Shown here: one piece after another, positions 38,669 to 47,873 of the stretch
Position numbering within the stretch: the stretch's first letter is position 1
Layout of the letters: each line of letters begins with the position of its first letter
DNA from: an uncultured Pelagibacteraceae bacterium
GTDB taxonomy: Bacteria; Pseudomonadota; Alphaproteobacteria; Pelagibacterales; Pelagibacteraceae
Assembly (NCBI GenBank): GCA_902553465.1
Contig: CACDKW010000002.1
Span: 1-62,993, forward strand
DNA length: 62,993 bases
Direction: 5' to 3'
Position numbers and translations under genes: made by a program
The notes under the pieces: model-generated
What the model was told of the DNA's origin: nothing
The model's input: only the letters and a program-made list of their open reading frames with translations
Databases searched by the model: none

Positions 38669-39657
38669 TAATACTTTAATACTGATTTAAAAATTTTTTT
38701 TGTGAAGGATGGCAAAATATGATTTTTGATATTATCTTTATCTAAAAAGAAACTGTTACTTAAATATTTTTTTCTATTTTTTTCATTTATTGTAATCTTC
38801 ATATCCATATTAGACATTTTAATATTAATTCTTTTATTTAATGAGGATTTGAATTTCCTTTGATTAATTTCTCTCATTGGAAAAATTAATAAATTTTTTA
38901 AAAAATTAAATTTATTATTTTTAATTAATAAATATTTATTTTTATTTTTATAAATATCAGCCTCAAAATATTTAACTTTATTAAATTTATTTTTTGATTT
39001 TATATCAAAATCTTTTTTTTTAAGTGCTTTGCAATTTTTACTAACAGGACACTCATAACATACTGGATTTAATGGTTTACAAATTAAAGCACCAATTTCC
39101 ATTATCGCTTGAGCATAATCGCTTGGTCTATTTGATCTTCCAAAAAAAGATTTTTTTTTATGCAAATTATCTTTACTAATTTCTTTTTCTGTTTTTAAAT
39201 AGAAAACTCTTTTTAAAATTCTTTCAACATTTCCATCTAAAGGTATAAATTGTTTGTTAAATGCTATTGCCATAATAGCTGTTGATGTGTAATCACCTAT
39301 TCCTGGTAAAGATTTTAGTTGTTCAATATTATCAGGTAAATTTCCTTGAAATTCTTTTATTATTTTTTGGGCTGTTTTTTTTAGATTTCTTGCTCGTGAA
39401 TAGTATCCTAATCCTTCCCAGCATTTCATTAGCTTTCCATCATTTATTCTGGCAAGCGCACTCAGATTTGGAATTTTTTTTATAAAATTATTAAAATAAG
39501 GAATCACAGTTTTAACTTGTGTTTGCTGGAGCATAATTTCGCTAACTAAAGTAAAATATTGTTTTTGCTTTTTTGTTAAATGTTTTCTCCAAGGTAAAAT
39601 TCTCTTGTTATTATCATACCAATTCAGAATTTCTTTTGTTATACTTTGATTATTCAT
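38668..39657 (-). CDS. mutY: A/G-specific adenine glycosylase
   Basis: Removes adenine mispaired with 8-oxoguanine. The N-terminus has RILPWRKH and EIMLQQTQVKTVIPYF; the helix-hairpin-helix is LKSLPGIGDYTSTAIMAIAF with the catalytic Asp in PLDGNVERIL. The [4Fe-4S] ligands are complete (C-x6-C-x2-C-x5-C in the segment starting CKPLNPVCYECP). The C-terminal NUDIX-like half is short and divergent. I place the start at 39657, whose ATG abuts the divergent dciA-like ATG; upstream in-frame starts reaching 39702 would run into that gene. Confidence 0.93.
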   Translation of the reverse strand: MNNQSITKEILNWYDNNKRILPWRKHLTKKQKQYFTLVSEIMLQQTQVKTVIPYFNNFIKKIPNLSALARINDGKLMKCWEGLGYYSRARNLKKTAQKIIKEFQGNLPDNIEQLKSLPGIGDYTSTAIMAIAFNKQFIPLDGNVERILKRVFYLKTEKEISKDNLHKKKSFFGRSNRPSDYAQAIMEIGALICKPLNPVCYECPVSKNCKALKKKDFDIKSKNKFNKVKYFEADIYKNKNKYLLIKNNKFNFLKNLLIFPMREINQRKFKSSLNKRINIKMSNMDMKITINEKNRKKYLSNSFFLDKDNIKNHILPSFTKKIFKSVLKY

Positions 39658-40140
39658 ATGGAATTTAAAAATAATATTAAGCATAGATACAAGACCATTC
39701 AAGGATTAAGATCATTTAAAAATACTTTGCCAAAAAATGTTAAAAAGATAATTAGTAAAAAAGGTCATATTTATTCAGAAACTTTAGATAATTGGAGATA
39801 TATTGTTGGCGAAGAACTGTTTAAAGTATGTTTCCCAAAATCATTTAAAAACTCAAATCGTTTTGGACAAAGCTATTTAAGTATAATGGTAAAAAGAGGT
39901 TATGAGGTTGATTTGGAGTATTCAAAAGGAACTATCTTAAAAAAGTTAAATAGTTATTTGGGTTATAACGCTGTAGAAAAATTGAAATTTATTTCTTTTG
40001 AAGGTGAGGATATAAAAAAAAAAGAAAAAATTAGTAAAGATGCGACAAATAATGAGTATAAAAAAAAAATTTCTACAATTAAAAATGATAAAATAAAAAA
40101 ATCTTTAATAGAATTAAGTAAATATTTTAAAAAAAAATGA
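39658..40140 (+). CDS. DciA-like protein (DUF721)
   Basis: A 160-residue basic protein with a DUF721 domain (SETLDNWRYIVGEELFKVCFP, then a KH-like SYLSIMVKRGYEVDLEYSK segment). DciA is the ancestral loader of the replicative helicase DnaB in bacteria lacking DnaC or DnaI. The C-terminal about 45 residues are lysine-rich and probably disordered. The ATG at 39658 directly abuts the mutY start; an in-frame start at 39646 also exists. The stop overlaps the DsbA-like gene by 4 bp. Confidence 0.75.
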   Translation: MEFKNNIKHRYKTIQGLRSFKNTLPKNVKKIISKKGHIYSETLDNWRYIVGEELFKVCFPKSFKNSNRFGQSYLSIMVKRGYEVDLEYSKGTILKKLNSYLGYNAVEKLKFISFEGEDIKKKEKISKDATNNEYKKKISTIKNDKIKKSLIELSKYFKKK

Positions 40141-40718
40141 AAAAGATAATACTGCTATTTTTAACAATATTCTTTTATTTTGAAACTATTTTAGCGGATG
40201 TAAAAATTAAGCCTCTGCTTGAAGGAAATGTTGACGCTAAGATAAGTGTAATAGTTTATGAATCCTTAACATGTGGTCATTGTGCGAAGTTTCATACTGA
40301 AACTTATCCAAAGCTAAAAAAAGATTTTATAGACACTGGTTTAGTTAAAATTGAATTTAGAAGCTTTCCACTAGATTTAGCTTCTTTTAATGCTTCAAAG
40401 ATTGCACATTGTAAAAATGATGGAAAATCAGACCTCCTTCATTTTTTATATGAAAATCAAAAAAAATGGGTTCAAGGAGAAACTATAGAAGATCTAAATA
40501 AACATTTGAAAGATCTTACAATAAAATATGAAAATGGATTGGATTTTGAAGGCTGTTTAAATGATAAAGATATTGAAGATCACGTATTAAATGATCGAAT
40601 CAGTGGATCAAAAAAATTCAATATACAAGCAACCCCTACTCTAATAATTAATGATAAAAAGTTTGATAATCCTAATAACTATAAAAAATTAAAAAAAACT
40701 TTAGAAAAACTGATATAA
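40137..40718 (+). CDS. periplasmic DsbA-family thiol-disulfide oxidoreductase
   Basis: A 193-residue exported protein with a signal peptide (about 1-20, ending ETILA) and a thioredoxin fold. The active site is CGHC (Cys46-Cys49), and the cis-Pro loop is IQATPTLII. A long helical insertion lies between, as in DsbA and the DsbA-like proteins often found next to mutY in alphaproteobacteria. It probably oxidises or isomerises disulfides in the periplasm. It lies between the dciA-like gene and smc with small gaps. Confidence 0.85.
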   Translation: MKKIILLFLTIFFYFETILADVKIKPLLEGNVDAKISVIVYESLTCGHCAKFHTETYPKLKKDFIDTGLVKIEFRSFPLDLASFNASKIAHCKNDGKSDLLHFLYENQKKWVQGETIEDLNKHLKDLTIKYENGLDFEGCLNDKDIEDHVLNDRISGSKKFNIQATPTLIINDKKFDNPNNYKKLKKTLEKLI

Positions 40719-40725
40719 TTAGCGA

Positions 40726-43122
40726 ATGGAGTTTAAAAAAATCCAACTTAATGGATTTAAATCTTTTGCTGAAAAGACGAATTTCTTAATTGAAGATGGG
40801 TTAACAGGAATAGTTGGCCCAAATGGTTGTGGAAAATCAAATATAGTTGAATCACTCAGATGGTGCATGGGGGAGACCTCTGCAAAAAGTATGAGAGGGT
40901 CTGGAATGGAAGATGTGATTTTTTCTGGTACATCAAATAAACCATCAAAAAATATTGCTGAAGTTTCAATATCTCTTTCGAATGAAAATAAAGATGGTCC
41001 TTTTCAATATAAAGAATTAGATGAAATTCAAATAAGAAGAAAGATAGAAAAAGATAAAGGTTCAAAATTTTATATTAATGACAAAGAAGTAAGAGCTAAA
41101 GATGCACAGATGTTTTTTGCAGATTTGTCAACTGGAGCTCATTCTCCTTCTATAATTAGTCAAGGAAGAATTGGCGCATTAGTTACTGCTAAGCCAGTTG
41201 ATCGAAGAGCTATACTTGAAGAAGCAGCAGGAATTTCAGGACTACATGCTCGTAGACATGAAGCAGAATTAAGATTGGGCGCAGCTGAAAATAATTTAAA
41301 AAGAGCCGATGAACTTAGAAGGCAACAAGAAAAACAGCTTGTTGGATTACAAAAACAAGCTGAAGAGGCTGCAAAATATAAATTAATATCTGAAGAAATT
41401 AAAAAAATTGAAGCGGGCCTTTATTATTTAAGACTGAGAGACATTGAAAACGAAATTAATCTTGAAGATCAAATAAATAATGATGCTGAAAGTGAAGTTA
41501 AAAAATTTAATGATAAAATTGAAGTATTAGATAAAGAGATTTATTTAGAAACTGAAAAAGTAAACCCAATCAGAAGTAAAAATATTGAAAATATTTCCAA
41601 AATTCAAAGGCTTAATTTAGAGTTAAAAAGTTTGGATGAAGAAAATGAAAGAATAACAGAAGAAATAGCTGGTATAAAATCTTCTCTCAAAACAATTGAT
41701 GAGGATATTGATAGAGAAAAAAGTATTATAATTGATGCAAATTCAAATGAAAAGAGACTTAAAGAAGAAAAACATGAGCTGATTGAAATAGACTCAAAAT
41801 ACTATGATACTGAAAAAAAATCTAATGAAGACTTAGATGCTGCAAAAAATAAATTAAATCTTGAAATAGATAAAGTTAAAGAATTGATAAGTGCTAAAAA
41901 AAATGATGAAGCAATAAGCATTCTTGATAATTGTAAAATAATCATAGAAGAATATGCGGATTTCTACAGTAAAAATCAAAATATAAAAAGAGATTCTATT
42001 AAAAGAAATGAAAGAATAAAAATTATAGAAAAAGAAATAGAAAGCTGGAAAAATCTTTTAATTAATTCTGAAAAAATGATAAATGAGCTCAATGAGAGAA
42101 AACAAAAATTAATAAAAAAATTTGAAGAGCTAGAAAAACAACCACAATCCCAAGCAGAAAAGAAAGGACAGATTTCAGAAAGTTTAAGATTGTCTGAAAA
42201 AGAAAAAATAGAAAATGAAGAAATTATAGAAAAAACAGATATTAAAATTTCTAATTTAAACTCTGAATTAAATAAAACAAAAGAAGATACAATTCAAATA
42301 AGAGAGAGAAAAGCAAGCTCAGGTGCAACAATTGAAGGTCTTAAAAAAAGAAAAAATGATTTATTGGATAGAGTAGAAACTGAGCTAGGATTAGATGAAA
42401 ATAATATTTTAGAATTTTCTAATCTAGAAAAAAATGAAGAATTTCCTGATGCAGTTACTCAAGAAGAATTATTGGATGAAAAAAAAAGAATAAGAGAAAA
42501 ATTAGGCTCTGTGAATTTAAGAGCTGATGAGGAAACAGAAAAATATGAAAGTGAAATAAAAAAAATGGAACAAGATAGACAAGACCTTGTAACGGCAATC
42601 ATTAAATTAAAAGAAAGTATAAACGAACTTAATCAAAAAGGTAGAGAAAGACTTTTGGAAGCCTTTGAAAAAGTTAATAGAAAATTTAATGAAGTTTATA
42701 CAAAGCTTTTTAATGGGGGAAGCGCAAAACTTGAACTAGTAGATTCGGAAGATCCGCTAGATGCCGGCTTGGAACTTTTAGTAAGTCCACCAGGAAAAAG
42801 GCTGCAGTCAATTACTTTGTTATCCGGAGGTGAGCAAGCTCTTACAGCATTATCTTTAATATTTGCAGTATTTTTAAGTAATCCATCTCCTATTTGTGTT
42901 CTTGATGAAGTTGATGCGCCACTTGATGATGCAAACGTAACAAGGTTTTGCAATCTTCTTAATGAGTTAACAAAAATTACAAGTACAAGATTTATAATAG
43001 TAACTCATCATGCCTTAACAATGTCAAAAATGGATAGACTTTATGGTATAACGATGCCAGAAAAAGGAGTTAGCCAGCTTGTTGCAGTTGACTTGCAAAA
43101 AGCTGAAAGTATGGTCGCTTAG
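40726..43122 (+). CDS. smc: SMC-type chromosome segregation ATPase, short and without visible hinge
   Basis: ABC-type ATPase of chromosome condensation. Walker A is GPNGCGKSN (31-39), the Q-loop ISQGRIGALVTAKP lies near 144-157, the signature is LLSGGEQ (698-704) and Walker B ICVLDEVDAPLDD (723-735). The head sequences are clearly SMC. Coiled coil runs from about 165 to 390 and 420 to 640. At 798 residues it is about 350 shorter than a canonical SMC, and the glycine-rich hinge of about 150 residues is not recognisable; only a short segment near 390-420 could be the turn. Same direction as atpI, which follows directly. Confidence 0.88.
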   Translation: MEFKKIQLNGFKSFAEKTNFLIEDGLTGIVGPNGCGKSNIVESLRWCMGETSAKSMRGSGMEDVIFSGTSNKPSKNIAEVSISLSNENKDGPFQYKELDEIQIRRKIEKDKGSKFYINDKEVRAKDAQMFFADLSTGAHSPSIISQGRIGALVTAKPVDRRAILEEAAGISGLHARRHEAELRLGAAENNLKRADELRRQQEKQLVGLQKQAEEAAKYKLISEEIKKIEAGLYYLRLRDIENEINLEDQINNDAESEVKKFNDKIEVLDKEIYLETEKVNPIRSKNIENISKIQRLNLELKSLDEENERITEEIAGIKSSLKTIDEDIDREKSIIIDANSNEKRLKEEKHELIEIDSKYYDTEKKSNEDLDAAKNKLNLEIDKVKELISAKKNDEAISILDNCKIIIEEYADFYSKNQNIKRDSIKRNERIKIIEKEIESWKNLLINSEKMINELNERKQKLIKKFEELEKQPQSQAEKKGQISESLRLSEKEKIENEEIIEKTDIKISNLNSELNKTKEDTIQIRERKASSGATIEGLKKRKNDLLDRVETELGLDENNILEFSNLEKNEEFPDAVTQEELLDEKKRIREKLGSVNLRADEETEKYESEIKKMEQDRQDLVTAIIKLKESINELNQKGRERLLEAFEKVNRKFNEVYTKLFNGGSAKLELVDSEDPLDAGLELLVSPPGKRLQSITLLSGGEQALTALSLIFAVFLSNPSPICVLDEVDAPLDDANVTRFCNLLNELTKITSTRFIIVTHHALTMSKMDRLYGITMPEKGVSQLVAVDLQKAESMVA

Positions 43123-43398
43123 ATGACTAAAGACACATTCAAGACTCGCCTAGAAATTGCAAAAAAAAAGATAAATAAAAACAAAAATAATCAAAAAAAC
43201 CAGAAAACTTCAAACTTTGGTGAAGCTTTTAAATTGAGCACAGAACTTGTGGCCGCAGTAGCAGTTGGGACAATTATTGGGTTTATTTTGGACAATTGGT
43301 TTGGTACTAAACCTTGGTTAATTTTAATATTTTTTTTTATTGGTGTAATTGCTGGAATATTGAATGTAATTAGATCAGCAAAAAATATGCAAAAGTAA
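43123..43398 (+). CDS. atpI: ATP synthase protein I
   Basis: A 91-residue protein with a lysine/asparagine-rich cytoplasmic N-terminus and two membrane helices (about 38-57 and 64-84), including the GTIIGFILDNWFGTKPW segment typical of AtpI/AtpQ. AtpI helps assemble the c-ring in studied bacteria and may move magnesium. It begins directly after the smc stop and starts the F0 gene set. Confidence 0.85.
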   Translation: MTKDTFKTRLEIAKKKINKNKNNQKNQKTSNFGEAFKLSTELVAAVAVGTIIGFILDNWFGTKPWLILIFFFIGVIAGILNVIRSAKNMQK

Positions 43399-43414
43399 TT
43401 TATTAGAGAATAAA

Positions 43415-44149
43415 ATGGCATCAAATCCAATGTACCAATTCAATGTGTATAGAATTGGTCCAGAAATAAAATTAGGTGAAGTTGATTTATCTTTTACAAA
43501 CGCAAGTTTATTTATGGTAATTAGCTCCCTAGCAGTATTAATCATATTTAATTTGGGATCAAAAAAAAATTCATTAATACCAAATAAAATTCAACTACTC
43601 GCTGAATTAAGTTATACTTTCGTGTCAAAAATGATAAGCGATACGGCTGGATCAAAAGCTAAACCTTATTTTTCATTCATATTTTCATTGTTCATGTTTG
43701 TGTTATTTTGCAACATGTTTGGAATGATTCCTTATGCATTTACAGTAACTAGTCATATTATTGTTACTTTTGTTTTAGCTGCATTTATTTTTTTTGGAGT
43801 TACCATAATTGGTTTTATTAAACATGGATTTGGGTACTTAAAACTTTTTGTACCAAGTGGAGTGCCTGTTGTTCTTTTGCCATTAATTGTGGTAATTGAA
43901 GTTATTTCTTATTTAAGTAGACCAGTAAGCTTATCAGTTAGATTGTTTGCTAATATGATGGCGGGTCATACTATGATGAAAGTATTCGGAGGTTTTGTGA
44001 TAAGCCTTGGAATAGTCGGCGGGTGGTTGCCGCTTGGCTTTTCGGTAGCATTAACTGGTTTGGAGATATTAGTTGCTTTTCTTCAAGCTTATGTTTTTGC
44101 AATATTAACCTGCATCTATTTAAATGATGCATTAAATTTACACCATTAA
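43415..44149 (+). CDS. atpB: ATP synthase F0 subunit a
   Basis: Proton-channel subunit, 244 residues with five or six membrane helices. The essential Arg is in RPVSLSVRLFANMMAGH, and the helix with the second half-channel residues ends in EILVAFLQAYVFAILTCIYLN. It pairs with the c-ring encoded next. In alphaproteobacteria the F0 genes stand apart from the F1 genes; no F1 gene is in this window. Confidence 0.97.
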   Translation: MASNPMYQFNVYRIGPEIKLGEVDLSFTNASLFMVISSLAVLIIFNLGSKKNSLIPNKIQLLAELSYTFVSKMISDTAGSKAKPYFSFIFSLFMFVLFCNMFGMIPYAFTVTSHIIVTFVLAAFIFFGVTIIGFIKHGFGYLKLFVPSGVPVVLLPLIVVIEVISYLSRPVSLSVRLFANMMAGHTMMKVFGGFVISLGIVGGWLPLGFSVALTGLEILVAFLQAYVFAILTCIYLNDALNLHH

Positions 44150-44157
44150 CAATTTAT

Positions 44158-44163
44158 AGGAGG
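44158..44163 (+). promoter_or_regulatory. perfect Shine-Dalgarno before atpE
   Basis: AGGAGG at 44158-44163, five bases before the ATG at 44169. Most genes in this window start with no recognisable Shine-Dalgarno sequence, so the full consensus here stands out. Subunit c is needed in many copies per complex, which would explain strong translation. Confidence 0.8.
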
Positions 44164-44168
44164 ATATA

Positions 44169-44396
44169 ATGGAACTAGAAGCAGCAAAGATGATCGGAGC
44201 AGGACTTGCAGCGATAGCGTTAGCAGGTGCTGGAGTAGGAATTGGTATTATATTTGGTAATTACCTTTCTGGAGCAATGAGAAACCCATCAGCAGCTCAA
44301 AAACAATTTCCAAACTTACTGTTAGGTTTTGCATTAGCAGAAGCTACTGGTTTATTTGGGTTAGTTGTTGCGTTGATAATTTTATTTGCATTTTAA
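44169..44396 (+). CDS. atpE: ATP synthase F0 subunit c
   Basis: 75-residue c-ring proteolipid of two helices. The N-terminal helix has the GLAAIALAGAGVGIGIIFG glycine pattern, the loop is MRNPSAAQKQF, and the proton-carrying Glu is in LAEATGLFGLVVAL. No sodium-site pattern is apparent, so a proton ring is likely. It is preceded by a perfect AGGAGG ribosome-binding site. Confidence 0.97.
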   Translation: MELEAAKMIGAGLAAIALAGAGVGIGIIFGNYLSGAMRNPSAAQKQFPNLLLGFALAEATGLFGLVVALIILFAF

Positions 44397-44399
44397 TTA

Positions 44400-44969
44400 A
44401 TGTTTTTAAGATTTTCTCAAATAATTTTAATTTGCTTTCTTATAATTTCTAACGCAGAAAGTGCTGAAAGTGGAGGGATGCCACAACTTAATCCTGAGTT
44501 TTGGTTTTCACAGATCTTTTGGTTAATAATTACTTTTGGAATAATGTTTATATTATTATCAAAATTTGTTTTACCTAAAATAAGTGAAAACCTTGAATCA
44601 AGAAAGGCAGGGATTCTTGAAAATATAGAAGCAGCAGAAAAGCAGAGAGAAGAGAGCGATAAAAAACTAAAAGAATATGAGAAATTAATTCTTGAAAGTA
44701 AAATTGAAGCAAAAAATTATTTCAATAAAGCTAGAGAAAAAATCTTGAAAGATATTGATAAAAAAAGAGAAAATTTAGAAAAAGATATTAATGATGAAAT
44801 AAGTAACGCAGAAAAAGAAATTTTAGATTTAAAAAATAAATCTCCAGAGAAAATTAGAAAAATTGCAGTGGAAACATCGTCTGATTTAATTAAACAATTA
44901 ATAGGAGTTGACGTAAATAATAGTAGTATTTCTGCAATAGTTGAGGATGTTTCAAGAAAGACCAATTAA
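44400..44969 (+). CDS. atpG: ATP synthase F0 subunit b'
   Basis: Peripheral-stalk subunit, 189 residues. A hydrophobic N-terminal leader (about 5-20) is followed by the membrane helix FWLIITFGIMFILLSKFVLP and a long coiled coil to the end. Alphaproteobacteria have a b/b' pair; this one, with its ahead-of-helix PEFWFSQIFW segment, corresponds to b' (atpG or atpF2 in different naming schemes). It lies 3 bp after atpE and 3 bp before the b gene. Confidence 0.85.
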   Translation: MFLRFSQIILICFLIISNAESAESGGMPQLNPEFWFSQIFWLIITFGIMFILLSKFVLPKISENLESRKAGILENIEAAEKQREESDKKLKEYEKLILESKIEAKNYFNKAREKILKDIDKKRENLEKDINDEISNAEKEILDLKNKSPEKIRKIAVETSSDLIKQLIGVDVNNSSISAIVEDVSRKTN

Positions 44970-44972
44970 TTT

Positions 44973-45470
44973 ATGACTATAGATGCAACATTTTGGGTAG
45001 CTATTTCTTTCGTGCTTTTTATTGGGTTATTGGTTTACTTCAAAATCCCACAAAAAGTAAACGAAATGCTAAATCAATTAATTGTAAACATAAAAAATGA
45101 AATTGATGAAAGTGAAAAACTTAGAAACGAAGCTAAAAATCTTTTAGATAAATCTCAAAAAAAACTTGATAGCGCTAATAGTGAAGCCCTTAAAATAACT
45201 GATCAAGCTAAAAAAGATAGTGAAAATTTAGTGATCGAAATAAATGAAAAATTTCATAAGTCAGCAGAAATTAAAAAAAAATTAGCTGAAGTAAAAATTA
45301 GTCAAATGAAAGAAGCTGCTATAAAAGAAATTAAAGATACGTCAATAAAAATAGCAGTAGATTCTGTAAAAAAAATAATTACTACCTCAGTAGATAAAAA
45401 CAAATTAGATGCAATTTTTGAAAAAGACTTAGAAGAAGCAAAAACTGAATTAAAAAAAATAAATTCATAG
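44973..45470 (+). CDS. atpF: ATP synthase F0 subunit b
   Basis: Second peripheral-stalk subunit, 165 residues: short N-terminus (MTIDATFW), one membrane helix (about 6-23), the KIPQKVNEML turn and a charged coiled coil with EIDESEKLRNEAKNLL. It heterodimerises with b' to hold F1 against subunit a. It is the last F0 gene; the carotenoid gene crtI follows after 52 bp on the same strand. Confidence 0.9.
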   Translation: MTIDATFWVAISFVLFIGLLVYFKIPQKVNEMLNQLIVNIKNEIDESEKLRNEAKNLLDKSQKKLDSANSEALKITDQAKKDSENLVIEINEKFHKSAEIKKKLAEVKISQMKEAAIKEIKDTSIKIAVDSVKKIITTSVDKNKLDAIFEKDLEEAKTELKKINS

Positions 45471-45522
45471 TAATTCGAAAAAATATCTTACTTTATTATT
45501 AAAAAAAATATAAATTATTTAT

Positions 45523-46983
45523 ATGAATTCAATTGTTATTGGGTCTGGATTTGGTGGTATTGCTGCTGCTTTAAGATTAAGAGCAAAAGAACACAAAGTT
45601 ACGTTAATTGAAAAGCAACCAGATCTCGGTGGAAGGGCAAGAGTATTTAAGAGAAATGGATTTACTTATGACGGTGGTCCAACAGTTATCACAGCTCCCT
45701 ATTTGATCGATGAATTATTTGAGTTATTTAAAAAAGACCCAAAAAATTATATTGAACTATCTCCACTTAAGGTTTGGTATCAATTTATTTTTGAAGACAA
45801 ATCCAAATTTAATTATTCGGGAAATGAAATTGAGATGAAAAAACAAATTGAAGAAATAAATAAAGAAGATGTTGAGGGTTATGAAAAATTAGTAAGTTTT
45901 ACAAAAAAAATTTTTGATAAAGGCTTTACAGAACTTGCTGATGTTCCATTTGATAAACCATTCGTAATGATGCAACAATTACCTGCGTTATTAAAACTTA
46001 AAAGTTATAAATCAGTTTATTCATTAGTCTCGTCATATGTAAAAAATGAAAAATTAAGAAGAATATTAAGTATGCATCCACTTTTGGTTGGTGGAAACCC
46101 TTTCACGACAACTTCTATTTATGGGCTAATTTTATACTTAGAAAAAAAATGGGGCATTCATTATTCAATGGGTGGAACGGGAAATATTATAAAAGGTTTT
46201 GAAAAATTGATGAGTGAAGTTGGTATAGAAATAATAAAAGGACGTGAAGTAAATAAAATTATTACAGATGGAAATAAAATTATTGGTATTCAACTAGATG
46301 ACCAAACTAAAATTGATGCCAATAATGTTGTTTGTAATGCAGATCCGCCTGCAGTTTATGAAAAAATGTTAAATGGAAATACAAATAACTCATTATTGTT
46401 TAAATGGAAAAAAAATAGAATGGAATATTCAATGGGATTATTTGTTTATTATTTTGGAACTAAAAAAACTTTTAATAACGTAGAACATCATACAATAAAA
46501 TTTGGTAATAAATACAAAGAACACCTTGATGATATATTTAATAATAAAAAATTAAATAATGATATAAGTTATTATCTTCATAGACCATCTGCTACTGATA
46601 AATCTATGGCTCCTGAGGGACAAGATTGTTTTTATGTTTTAGTTCCTGTTCCAAACAATCAATCAAAAATTGATTGGACTATTGAGGGAGAAAAAATGAA
46701 AAATTTAGTAATAGATAAGATGGAAAAAGATTTAATGCCAAATCTTAAAGAAAATATTATTGAAGATTTTTATTTAACACCAGATTATTTTGAAAAAGAA
46801 CTTAATACTAAATATGGTTCTGGTTTTTCAATACAGCCAAAATTTTCACAATCAGCTTACTTCAGATTTCATAATAAATCTGAAATTTATGATGGTCTTT
46901 ATTTTGTTGGAGCTGGAACACATCCTGGAGCAGGTGTTCCCGGTGTTCTATCATCAGCTAAGGTATTGGATAAAATAATTTAA
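45523..46983 (+). CDS. crtI: phytoene desaturase CrtI
   Basis: FAD-dependent desaturase, 486 residues, turning phytoene into lycopene. The N-terminal FAD motif is VIGSGFGGIAAALRLR, followed by DLGGRARVFKRNGFTYDGGP; the C-terminal motif is GLYFVGAGTHPGAGVPGVL. It starts a four-gene set crtI-crtB-crtY-blh that leads to retinal. CrtE is absent from the window. The stop overlaps the crtB start (TAATG). Confidence 0.95.
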   Translation: MNSIVIGSGFGGIAAALRLRAKEHKVTLIEKQPDLGGRARVFKRNGFTYDGGPTVITAPYLIDELFELFKKDPKNYIELSPLKVWYQFIFEDKSKFNYSGNEIEMKKQIEEINKEDVEGYEKLVSFTKKIFDKGFTELADVPFDKPFVMMQQLPALLKLKSYKSVYSLVSSYVKNEKLRRILSMHPLLVGGNPFTTTSIYGLILYLEKKWGIHYSMGGTGNIIKGFEKLMSEVGIEIIKGREVNKIITDGNKIIGIQLDDQTKIDANNVVCNADPPAVYEKMLNGNTNNSLLFKWKKNRMEYSMGLFVYYFGTKKTFNNVEHHTIKFGNKYKEHLDDIFNNKKLNNDISYYLHRPSATDKSMAPEGQDCFYVLVPVPNNQSKIDWTIEGEKMKNLVIDKMEKDLMPNLKENIIEDFYLTPDYFEKELNTKYGSGFSIQPKFSQSAYFRFHNKSEIYDGLYFVGAGTHPGAGVPGVLSSAKVLDKII

Positions 46984-47873
46984 TGCCTAATATAAACTAC
47001 CTAGCTCAATTTGCTAAATCATTTAATTGGGCTGGTTTTTTTTTACCAAAAAATGTTTATCACGATTGTTCCAAATTATATGCATTTTGTAGAGTTCTGG
47101 ATGATTTGGTTGATGAAAAAACTAACTTAGAATTAAGAGTACAAAGATTTGATGAAATTAAAAGTATTTATAAAAAAACTTATGAACTAGATAATAATGA
47201 TAGAAAAATATTAAACCAAAATGAACATGAATTAATTGTAAACGATATGATTGACCTCGCATATAATAATAATATTAAAAGAATTATTTTGGATGATTTA
47301 ATTGATGGTGTTGGCTCAGATTTAAAACAAAAAGTTTATTTAAGATCAGTAAAAGATTTATTAGTTTATTCATATAGAGTAGCTGGAACAGTCGGTTTAA
47401 TGATGGCTAAAATATTAAATGTAAATGACACAAGATCCTTAAAAGGAGCTATAGATTTGGGTATTGCTATGCAACTTACAAATATCGCCAGAGATGTTAT
47501 TGAAGATAAAAAAATGAATAGACAATATATTAAACCCGATTTTGAAAATATTGAAGCAACATTGAAACTGGCAGATATGTTTTATGAAAGTTCATATACT
47601 TCAATAAAGAAAATTCCATTCAAATATAGATTTGCAATAATTGTAGCCAGAAGAGTTTACAGACAAATAGGAAGAAAGATTATACAAAAAAGAAATATGG
47701 AGAACTATGAAAAATCAGGAAAAATTTATGTTAATAATTTTGGAAAAATATATCAAACAATTCTATCACTATTTGATTTAATGTTTCTTTATTTAAAAGA
47801 TCTAGAATCTCATCAGAGAATAAGAGAGCATGAAATTATAAGAGAGGAAATAAACCTAGATGAAAGAATTTGA
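46983..47873 (+). CDS. crtB: phytoene synthase CrtB
   Basis: Condenses two geranylgeranyl diphosphates into phytoene. The 296-residue sequence has both Asp-rich motifs of trans-isoprenyl synthases (YAFCRVLDDLVDE near 29-41 and QLTNIARDVIED near 160-171), with YRVAGTVGLMM between. It joins crtI as TAATG and overlaps crtY by 14 bp, so the genes are translationally linked. Confidence 0.95.
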   Translation: MPNINYLAQFAKSFNWAGFFLPKNVYHDCSKLYAFCRVLDDLVDEKTNLELRVQRFDEIKSIYKKTYELDNNDRKILNQNEHELIVNDMIDLAYNNNIKRIILDDLIDGVGSDLKQKVYLRSVKDLLVYSYRVAGTVGLMMAKILNVNDTRSLKGAIDLGIAMQLTNIARDVIEDKKMNRQYIKPDFENIEATLKLADMFYESSYTSIKKIPFKYRFAIIVARRVYRQIGRKIIQKRNMENYEKSGKIYVNNFGKIYQTILSLFDLMFLYLKDLESHQRIREHEIIREEINLDERI

